DNA from: an uncultured Dehalococcoidia bacterium
Lineage (GTDB): Bacteria > Chloroflexota > Dehalococcoidia > Lucifugimonadales > JADFKI01
Assembly: GCA_958295865.1 (NCBI GenBank)
Contig: CATQHF010000006.1
Coordinates: 1 to 64,000 of the forward strand
DNA: 64,000 nt
Direction: 5' to 3'
Position numbers and translations under genes: made by a program
The notes under the pieces: model-generated
What the model was told of the DNA's origin: nothing
Seen by the model: the letters and a program-made list of their open reading frames with translations, nothing else
Databases searched by the model: none
In this document: positions 57,890 through 64,000 of the stretch, piece by piece
Layout of the letters: every line of letters starts with the position of its first letter
How positions within the stretch are numbered: the stretch's first letter is position 1

Positions 57890-58780
57890 TTACGGCGAGA
57901 CGCCGATGGTGGACAGCATGCGGCTGGTGGATATGATGTGCTTGTTGAGGCGCATGGCGGCGGGGTCTATGCCGAGCGCTAGGCCTATCATCTGCGGCAG
58001 GTGCAGGATGGGCAGGTCGATGGGCTGCTGCGCCTGCTTTGCGGCTTGGGGCTGGTAGCCGTCTAGGTTGAGGTGGCACAGCGGGCATGGCGTGACCATA
58101 GCGTCCGCTCCCCTGCCCTTGGCGTCGAGTGTGTGGTTGGAGACCATCTTCATGGAATTGGTCTGATTGATGGTGAGGATTGGGAAGCCGCAGCAGAGGG
58201 TCTTGCCGGGGAAGTCGACGACGGTCGCGCCCACGGCTTCGATGACCTGCTCCAGAGCGTCGGAGCGCTCAGGGTTTTCCGCAAAGCCCAGCGCCGCGCT
58301 CGGGCGCACCAGATAGCAGCCGTAGAAGGGCGCTGCCTTGAAGCCGGTGAGCGGGCGAACTACCATGGACTTGAGCTTGTCGATACCTATGTCCTCTACG
58401 ATTATCCAGAGCAGGTGCTTGGGATCGGCGCTGCCCTTATACTCCAAGCCCTCTTCGGCGAGATCGGCGTTGACCTGCGACAGATAATCGGCGTCGGATG
58501 TGAGGCGCTCATTTGCCTGCGACATGACGCCTTGGCATGTGCTGCATATCGTCAGCAGCGGCAAGCCGGAGCGTTCGGCGAGCGCAAAGTTGCGCGCGTT
58601 CAGGGTGTCGCCGAGCCGCCGGTTCTTCTCTTGCAGCACGCCCGCGCCCGTGCAGGATGCGCTTTGCATCGCCGCCGCATCGAGTTCGACGCCGAGCTTG
58701 CGGCATACCTCTATGGTGGAGTTGTAGAGTTCGGGGGCAGCGCCCTGAGCGACGCATCCCGGATAAAAGGCATACTTCAT
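57890..58780 (-). CDS. SdhE-type CCG-domain subunit of succinate dehydrogenase (HdrB-like)
   Basis: 296 aa with two cysteine-rich CCG-type regions: FYPGCVAQGAAPELY with ICSTCQGV in the first, and CCGFPILTINQTN followed by CPLCHLNLDG in the second. Such HdrB-like subunits bind an unusual 4Fe-4S cluster. They replace the SdhC/SdhD membrane anchors in non-classical succinate:quinone oxidoreductases (SdhABE(F)). It overlaps the stop of the Fe-S subunit gene by 4 bp (start at 58780) and is the last gene of the sdh set. No other anchor subunit is encoded. Confidence 0.82.
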   Translation of the reverse strand: MKYAFYPGCVAQGAAPELYNSTIEVCRKLGVELDAAAMQSASCTGAGVLQEKNRRLGDTLNARNFALAERSGLPLLTICSTCQGVMSQANERLTSDADYLSQVNADLAEEGLEYKGSADPKHLLWIIVEDIGIDKLKSMVVRPLTGFKAAPFYGCYLVRPSAALGFAENPERSDALEQVIEAVGATVVDFPGKTLCCGFPILTINQTNSMKMVSNHTLDAKGRGADAMVTPCPLCHLNLDGYQPQAAKQAQQPIDLPILHLPQMIGLALGIDPAAMRLNKHIISTSRMLSTIGVSP

Positions 58781-59730
58781 TGTCTGTTTTCAACCTTCTC
58801 GAATATGCGTTGTACATTCTCCGCGCCGGGGCGCTTCTTGTGGATGAGCGGAGGCACTTTGCCGACCTTGAATGAGCGCGCGGCGACGGGGATGAGCTTA
58901 ATCATCTCCTTGATGTTGGTCTTGCCGTAGGTGTTGACGACTAGGCCGGTCTCGTCCAGCCAGCCGCTGTGCTCGACCGACTTGGCGAAGGCTTCGGCAT
59001 GGCGCGCGCCGTAGGTGTTGGTATAGCCGGCGTCGATAGCCTTGTCCCGGAGCGACATGATGCGATCCATGGGCGCGACACCCTTTGGGCATACCTCTAC
59101 GCACTGCATGCAGCGCGTGCAGTCCCAGATGCCGCCGTACTCGTTCAGGCTGCCCAAGCGGGCGACGTCGGCATCATCGCGGGGATCGGCGACGAAGCGG
59201 TAGGATTTTGCGAGCGCGGCGGGTCCCACGAAGTTCGTGTCCACCTCAAGCGATGTGCAGTCGGACACGCATGCGCCGCACATTATGCAGCTCATGACGC
59301 CCGCCAGATGCACCATGTCTTCGTTGGGGGCGATGTGCTCGGCTTCCGGTTCGGGGCCGTCGTGCTGCAACCAAGGCTGTATGGCGCGAACCTTGTCCCA
59401 GTGAAGCGCCATGTCGGTTACCAGGTCTTTGACGACTGGCATGTTGCCCATCGGCTCGACGGTGATGGGCGCATCGCCGCGCATCGCGTCGATGACTTTG
59501 GTGTTGCACGCAAGCCCGGCTTGTCCGTTGATACGCATGCCGCAAGAGCCGCAGATGGCGCTGCGACAGGAGCATCTGAGCGTCAGGCTGCCGTCCACTT
59601 CTTCACGAATCCGTATCAAGCCGTCAAGCACGGTGGACGACTCGTCCATATCGAGCGTGTACGACTGAAAACGCGAGGCTTCTCCGCCCTCTTCAGGGTT
59701 GAATCGCTTGACGCTGAAGGTTACTTCCAT
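58777..59730 (-). CDS. sdhB: Succinate dehydrogenase / fumarate reductase iron-sulfur subunit
   Basis: 317 aa, longer than the usual about 240 aa. The N-terminal 2Fe-2S ferredoxin domain has CSCRSAICGSCGMRINGQ with a CNTK later. The C-terminal helical domain has CIMCGACVSDC (4Fe-4S) and CTRCMQCVEVCPKG (3Fe-4S). About 50 extra C-terminal residues (IKLIPVAARSFKVGKVPPL) are seen in SdhE-associated enzymes. It transfers electrons from the flavoprotein toward SdhE and quinone. Confidence 0.92.
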   Translation of the reverse strand: MEVTFSVKRFNPEEGGEASRFQSYTLDMDESSTVLDGLIRIREEVDGSLTLRCSCRSAICGSCGMRINGQAGLACNTKVIDAMRGDAPITVEPMGNMPVVKDLVTDMALHWDKVRAIQPWLQHDGPEPEAEHIAPNEDMVHLAGVMSCIMCGACVSDCTSLEVDTNFVGPAALAKSYRFVADPRDDADVARLGSLNEYGGIWDCTRCMQCVEVCPKGVAPMDRIMSLRDKAIDAGYTNTYGARHAEAFAKSVEHSGWLDETGLVVNTYGKTNIKEMIKLIPVAARSFKVGKVPPLIHKKRPGAENVQRIFEKVENRQ

Positions 59731-59867
59731 TTATCCGTCCTGTGGCTGGTGTGTCAGTGTGTCGGTTAGTCGGTGGATGAATTAGAAGTTATCTCAATGG
59801 ATGACGCCGCCGCACAATGCGACGATTTTGGCTTCCGAGCGAAGCGAGAAACGACAGTATGCAAAAG

Positions 59868-61547
59868 TCAGTAGCTTCGGACTTGCGGCTGCCAGTCGGT
59901 TATGACGACAGGCAGGTAGTCCACCTGTGGGCCGTCCTCGGTGTGCTTTACGAGGATATGGCGCATCCAGTTTTCATCGTCCCTGTCGGGCGCGTCGGTG
60001 CGGGTGTGCGCTCCCCTGCTCTCCTTGCGCTCTATCGCGGAGAGCGTTATCGCTTCGGAGCAATCCATCATGAAGCCGAGTTCGAGCGTGAACAGCAGGT
60101 TGGTGTTGAAGGTCTTGCTCTTATCCGGCACGGCGACGCCGTTGTAGCGCTCGCGCAAGCCGCGCAACTCGGCAAGAGCGGTCTCCATCCCGTTCTGTTC
60201 GCGGAACACGGCAAGGTGCTCGTTCATCGTGTCGCCCATATCTCGGCGAATCTTGCCGAACATCTCGCCATCGCTATCGTTGTCTAGCAGCCGCTGTATG
60301 TTCACGCGGTCGCTCTCGGCGCTTGCATCGCTCACCGATGCGCTATGTTGCTTGGACTTGGCAGCCTGCGCGGCATGCTCGCCGGAGCGCCTGCCGAATA
60401 CCAGCGTGTCGAGCAGCGAGTTCGCGCCTAGGCGGTTGCCGCCATGCACGCTGACGCACGCCGCTTCGCCGGCAGCATACAGCCCGGCAACCTCGGTCTG
60501 ACCGTCCACATCGGTCTTGATGCCGCCCATCTGGTAATGCATGCCGGGACGGATGGGGATGGGTTCGCGCAGCAGGTCAACATTGGCGAAGTCGCGCCCA
60601 ATCTCGCGTATCTGGCTCAGGCGCTCGTTGATAACCGCTTCACCAAGATGGCGAACATCCAGCATTACGCAGCCGTCTATGCCCCTGCCCTCGTTGATTT
60701 CGGTCTGCTCGGCGCGCGATACGACATCGCGGGAGGCGAGTTCCATCATGTTGGGGGCGTATCTCTGCATGAAGCGCTCACCCTCGGAGTTGAGCAAGTA
60801 TGCGCCCTCGCCACGCGCGCCCTCGGTGATGAGCACGCCGCTGCCTTTGAGCGTGGTCGGGTGATACTGCACCATCTCCATGTCCATCAGGGACGCGCCG
60901 ACTTTGTACGCGGCAGACATGCCGTCGCCAGTGCATATCAGGGCGTTGGTGCTAGGCTCGAAGACGCGCCCAAGCCCGCCGGACGCGATGATGACGGTCT
61001 TTGAGCGCACGACATGAATTTCGCCGCTGCGAATCTCCATTATGACCGCGCCCGCGCACTCGCCGTCCTCGACGATGAGGGAGAGCAGAAACCACTCTTC
61101 ATAGATGCGGACGCCAGCCTTCATCACCTGCTCATAGAGGACATGAAGCAGCGCCTGTCCTGTGAAGTCGGATACGAAGAAAGTGCGCGCCTGACGCTGA
61201 CCGCCGAATGCGCGCGTGCCGAGCCGTCCTTCGTTGTCCCGGTTGAAGATGACGCCCATGTGCTCCATGGAGATGACTTCGTCGCCGGCCTCGCGGCACA
61301 TGACCGCGATAGCGTCTTGGTCGCCGAGATAGTCACTGCCCTTGACGGTATCGTATGCGTGTTCGCGCCAGTCGTCGCCCCTGTCGGTGAGGGCGGCGTT
61401 GATGCCGCCTTGCGCCGCGTTGGAGTGGCTGCGTACAGGATGCACTTTCGTTACGACGGCGACATCTGCGCCAGCCTGCACCGCCGCAAGAGCGGCGCGC
61501 ATGCCCGCTAGGCCCGCCCCGATAATCAGCACATCATGGTCAAACAT
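59868..61547 (-). CDS. sdhA: Succinate dehydrogenase / fumarate reductase flavoprotein subunit
   Basis: 559 aa. VLIIGAGLAGMRAALAA is the FAD dinucleotide motif and HPVRSHSNAAQGGINAAL carries the flavinylated His41. Substrate-loop and active-site segments follow: GGQRQARTFFVSDFTGQAL, YHPTTLKGSGVLITEGARGE and HYQMGGIKTDVDGQTEVAGLYA with the family arginine. HGGNRLGANSLLD completes the FAD site. GAGGT precedes the ATG. sdhB follows after 137 bp and sdhE after that, in the order A-B-E. Confidence 0.94.
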   Translation of the reverse strand: MFDHDVLIIGAGLAGMRAALAAVQAGADVAVVTKVHPVRSHSNAAQGGINAALTDRGDDWREHAYDTVKGSDYLGDQDAIAVMCREAGDEVISMEHMGVIFNRDNEGRLGTRAFGGQRQARTFFVSDFTGQALLHVLYEQVMKAGVRIYEEWFLLSLIVEDGECAGAVIMEIRSGEIHVVRSKTVIIASGGLGRVFEPSTNALICTGDGMSAAYKVGASLMDMEMVQYHPTTLKGSGVLITEGARGEGAYLLNSEGERFMQRYAPNMMELASRDVVSRAEQTEINEGRGIDGCVMLDVRHLGEAVINERLSQIREIGRDFANVDLLREPIPIRPGMHYQMGGIKTDVDGQTEVAGLYAAGEAACVSVHGGNRLGANSLLDTLVFGRRSGEHAAQAAKSKQHSASVSDASAESDRVNIQRLLDNDSDGEMFGKIRRDMGDTMNEHLAVFREQNGMETALAELRGLRERYNGVAVPDKSKTFNTNLLFTLELGFMMDCSEAITLSAIERKESRGAHTRTDAPDRDDENWMRHILVKHTEDGPQVDYLPVVITDWQPQVRSY

Positions 61548-61655
61548 ACTTGATACCTCAAGTGAAGGAATGTCCGCTAGAAGTTATCACATTGCGCCCG
61601 CTTTCACAAGGTAAATGGGTGGAAGGATAGCGTTTCCGTTTAAGTGGCAAACTAC

Positions 61656-61822
61656 CTACCACTTACAGCCGTAGAAGTTATGCTTTTCAGTTGAGTCGTA
61701 GCCGTAATCCGCCCATTCCCGGAACAGCTTGTGCCTGTTGGCGCGGGGGAACTTGCAGACCGATATAGGCATGCTGTCCACAATATGCACACCCTCACCT
61801 CTGGGCAAGTCTTGGAGCTTTG
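61656..61822 (-). pseudogene. IS982-family transposase remnant
   Basis: Minus-strand frame VHIVDSMPISVCKFPRANRH followed by KLFREWADYGYDSTEKHNFYGCK and a TAG. HIVDSMPxxVCxxxRA and the late NFYGxK are characteristic of IS982-type DDE transposases. Only about 55 codons remain between stop codons, and no terminal repeats were found. It lies between sdhA and the SMP-30 gene; the rest of 61548-61909 shows no gene. Confidence 0.7.
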
Positions 61823-61909
61823 CTTACCCAATTAGAAACGCTGTGCGCCTGGATTTCAACTCCGATTATCCTTCCTCATAAACTTGCACACGGGGTTAAT
61901 TCCTAAATC

Positions 61910-62779
61910 TCAATTCCTAACTCCGCTCCCCGTCCCCGGCGTCGTCATCCGCAGGCTATAGACAGAAGTATTCGCCGTGAAGTACATCGTCCGGTTATCC
62001 TCGCCGCCCCAGCCGCAGTTCGCGGGATACTCCGGCAGCTCGATGACGCCCAAAAGCTCGCCGCTCGGCGCGAACACCCAGCACCCGCCCGGCCCCGTGC
62101 AATAGACACGCCCCTCCACATCGACCTTCATGCCGTCCGGCACGCCGTTATTCGCGTCCGCCGAAGGCATATCCGCGAAGTGCCGCACGCCCACAACATC
62201 CCCGTCAGCGTTCATGTCGTATGCCACGATGTACTGCCCCGGCCGCGTATTGGCAACATACAGCGCCCGCTCATCCGGCGAGAACGCAATGCCGTTGGGA
62301 TACTCGAACGGCGTTACCAGTTCCACATCTCCGTTCGGCCTGATGCGATGCACGCCGTTGAACTGCGAATCCACCTCCGCAGGATCCAGACGGTCGCGCC
62401 CCGGGTTCGTGAAGTACAGGCTGCCGTCCGACCTGCCCACCACATCGTTGGGACGGTTCAGCCGCCTGCCCTCCGACCTATCCGCGATGGTCGTATATGT
62501 CCCGTCCGCCTCCATCCGTGTCAGACGCCGATTCACCATCTCGCATATCACCACGCGCCCCTGCGAATCCAGCGTCATGCCGTTCGACTCGCCGCTATCC
62601 TCCCGAATAAGCTCAGCCTCTCCCCCTGGCGCGAGACGAAATATCTGCGCCCTCCGTATATCCACGAACAGCAAGTAGCCGTCTGGATGCCAAAGCGGCC
62701 CCTCCGTAAATACGAACCCCGTAGCCAGTCGCTCCGCCTCCCCCGACTCCACGATACCCGATAACCCTTGCGCCATCAT
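61910..62779 (-). CDS. SMP-30/gluconolactonase/LRE family protein
   Basis: 289 aa six-bladed beta-propeller lactonase. FTEGPLWHPDGYLLFVDI contains the metal Glu; NRPNDVV has the Asn ligand, and the late NNGVPDGMKVDVEGRVYCT includes the Asp ligand of the catalytic metal site. Start ATG at 62779 (or 62776) with AAGGAGG. The stop codon (TGA) lies in an AGTTAGGAATTGAGATTTAG repeat, so the original C-terminus may have been altered. It probably hydrolyses a sugar lactone. Confidence 0.85.
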   Translation of the reverse strand: MMAQGLSGIVESGEAERLATGFVFTEGPLWHPDGYLLFVDIRRAQIFRLAPGGEAELIREDSGESNGMTLDSQGRVVICEMVNRRLTRMEADGTYTTIADRSEGRRLNRPNDVVGRSDGSLYFTNPGRDRLDPAEVDSQFNGVHRIRPNGDVELVTPFEYPNGIAFSPDERALYVANTRPGQYIVAYDMNADGDVVGVRHFADMPSADANNGVPDGMKVDVEGRVYCTGPGGCWVFAPSGELLGVIELPEYPANCGWGGEDNRTMYFTANTSVYSLRMTTPGTGSGVRN

Positions 62780-62852
62780 CGAACCTCCTTTTAGCCCTAG
62801 CCCCCTTCCCCCATCAGCGCTGATAGGGGTATGTATCTGATTTTCATATTCG

Positions 62853-62878
62853 TAGGGGCGACCGGCCGGTCGCCCCTA
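62853..62878. repeat. Perfect 26-bp palindrome
   Basis: Two TAGGGGCGACCGG halves in inverted orientation, the same palindrome as at 29145-29168. It lies between two propeller genes transcribed in the same direction. A further GCTGATAGGGGTA repeat (about 62818-62830) recurs near 43376. Confidence 0.8.
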
Positions 62879-62962
62879 GATACCGCTGACACCGGCGGTC
62901 GTCCCTGTTCTGAGCATAGCCGAATGGACGAGGACGAAATTCTCCCCATCCTGTCAGCCCCG

Positions 62963-63874
62963 TTAGCCCCTCGTGTACTTCACGATGCGCCGCCCCGTGC
63001 TGCCCTCCCCCGATGTCGGCTGCACGAAGTAGATATTCCCCTCCGAATCCCCCGCCGCCCCGTGGCAGCTCCGATACTTCTCGTCGCCCCAGCGCGCCAG
63101 CAGTTCGCCGTCCCCGTTCAGCACGCTGAAATACCCCCCGTTATGCTCCGCCACATAGCAGTCGCCATCCGAATCCTCCCACACCACCGCCGGCCCTATC
63201 AGCCTCGTCGGCCACTCCGCGAAGAATCTGCCGTCCTGCGTGAACACCTGCACCCGGTCGTTCTCGCGGTCCGCGACAAGCAGCTGCCCGTCGCTCTTGA
63301 TGCAAGCCCCGTGCGGCAGCATGAACTGGCCCGGCCCCCTGCCCGGCTCGCCCCACGAATGCCGCAGCGCCCCATCCGCCGAGAACCGATGCACCCGCGC
63401 GTTCGCATAGCCGTCCGCCACGAATATGTCCCCCGACGGCGCGATGGCGATACCCGCCGGCATATTGAACGGCTCGCCCCCATGCGTAACCTGCGTATAG
63501 CCGTTCGAGCCGAAGTCCGTCGGATCCGCCCCCGTATCCGAGCGAACACCCTTCTCGCCGATGGTCATCAGCAGCTCCCCCTGCGGCGTGTACTTCAGGA
63601 TCTGCTGGTCGTTGCGGTCAACAATCCAGATGTTATCGCGCATGTCCGCGTAGATGGCGTGCGGAAACGAAAACTCCGTCTCACCCCAGTCATACAGATA
63701 GCCGCCATCCTTGTCGAACACGATGACGCCGCGCTCCCCCCTGTTGAACCCATACACCCTATCCTGCGAATCCACCGTAACCGCCGCCATCGGCGCATTC
63801 CACCCCTCCGGCACCCGCGCCCAATCCTCATTCACCTCATAAGTATGCTTGCCGCTCCCAACTATGTTTGACAC
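62963..63874 (-). CDS. NHL-repeat / peptidyl-hydroxyglycine lyase-like beta-propeller protein
   Basis: 303 aa from a GTG after AGGAGG. NHL-type blades recur: AAVTVDSQDRVYGFNRGERG, FPHAIYADMRDNIWIVDRND, MPAGIAIAPSGDIFVADGYA and LPHGACIKSDGQLLVADREN. The FVADGYANARVHRF pattern is the one seen in PAL-like lyase domains and many bacterial NHL proteins of unknown activity. There is no signal peptide. It lies upstream of the SMP-30 gene on the same strand and may be co-transcribed with it. Confidence 0.8.
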   Translation of the reverse strand: MSNIVGSGKHTYEVNEDWARVPEGWNAPMAAVTVDSQDRVYGFNRGERGVIVFDKDGGYLYDWGETEFSFPHAIYADMRDNIWIVDRNDQQILKYTPQGELLMTIGEKGVRSDTGADPTDFGSNGYTQVTHGGEPFNMPAGIAIAPSGDIFVADGYANARVHRFSADGALRHSWGEPGRGPGQFMLPHGACIKSDGQLLVADRENDRVQVFTQDGRFFAEWPTRLIGPAVVWEDSDGDCYVAEHNGGYFSVLNGDGELLARWGDEKYRSCHGAAGDSEGNIYFVQPTSGEGSTGRRIVKYTRG

Positions 63875-64000
63875 GAATGTTCCCTCCTTGCTAGAATATC
63901 AGTAAATCAATTGAGCGCATCAACGACTAAACCAGTAGGGTCAGTCTTTGGATTTGTCCAAGCGGCTATGCTTGGGTGTGCAAGCGCCGCAACCATCAAC
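63875..64000. other. Right edge of window, no gene seen
   Basis: 126 bp upstream of the NHL-repeat gene. It holds that gene's AGGAGG ribosome-binding site and presumably its promoter; no ORF enters from the right edge recognisably. Confidence 0.4.

Overview
The window reads as GC-rich chromosomal DNA of a Chloroflexota bacterium, most likely an aerobic lineage in or near the Dehalococcoidia (SAR202-like). This is inferred from three things. The division locus is rsmH-ftsA-ftsZ with no peptidoglycan genes between. There is a VLRF1-type release factor of the kind described from Actinobacteria and Chloroflexi. The ABC-type and catabolic repertoire is typical of those genomes. No rRNA operon is present, so the placement is provisional.

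Layout. 1-5.5 kb: the start of a mogA/moaB gene, then rsmH, ftsA and ftsZ, a RidA protein and repeats. 5.7-10.2 kb: a HAD phosphatase and ribokinase pair, a leucine-type binding lipoprotein, and pyrD. 10.6-15.9 kb: an unknown protein, a FAD oxidoreductase, and a run of a jelly-roll protein, a phosphotriesterase-like hydrolase, an S51 peptidase and an SDR. 16.0-19.4 kb: four tandem Uma2 nuclease genes separated by fossils of an SDR 3' end. 19.5-22.3 kb: a VLRF1 factor and a large alpha/beta hydrolase. 23.0-27.0 kb: a glycine-betaine-type ABC operon (ATPase, permease, binding lipoprotein) closed by a strong terminator. 27.2-28.6 kb: a membrane gene with AEGVxxGR repeats and two truncated tandem copies. 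28.7-29.1 kb: tmRNA. 29.2-33.9 kb: a transketolase-like enzyme and a DUF35/thiolase-like pair. 34-36.8 kb: a membrane protein, a phosphoesterase, thiol peroxidase and an RraA-like protein. 37.4-37.6 kb: a candidate structured RNA behind a sigma70-like promoter. 37.8-40.3 kb: a secreted subtilase. 40.8-42.5 kb: tRNA-Leu, tRNA-Cys and glycyl-tRNA synthetase. 42.6-47.8 kb: a UDG-fold protein, SbcD, a TlpA lipoprotein, Trm112-like, folK and folP. 48.0-55.6 kb: a carboxyltransferase, a small subunit and a biotin-carrying carboxylase subunit, then isocitrate and malate dehydrogenases, a membrane-fused molybdopterin oxidoreductase and a zinc ribbon. 55.6-57.9 kb: a methyltransferase-HNH fusion and a decayed higBA locus. 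57.9-61.5 kb: a non-classical succinate dehydrogenase (SdhE-B-A). 61.6-63.9 kb: an IS982-type remnant and two beta-propeller genes.

Central metabolism in 48-61 kb fits together. Carboxylase/decarboxylase subunits, isocitrate dehydrogenase, malate dehydrogenase and succinate dehydrogenase form much of an oxidative TCA cycle with anaplerosis. The Moco oxidoreductase links to the mogA/moaB fragment at the window start.

The most unusual DNA-level property is the density of small non-autonomous repeat elements. Family A has GAGAAAATTGCATTAGT inverted ends and 7-8 bp flanking duplications, and one copy supplies the start codon of a lipoprotein. Family B is bounded by CTAG, and three of its four copies sit exactly on TAG stop codons. 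Family C forms long imperfect hairpins. The tandem Uma2 array with its SDR scars is the clearest record of recent gene amplification.
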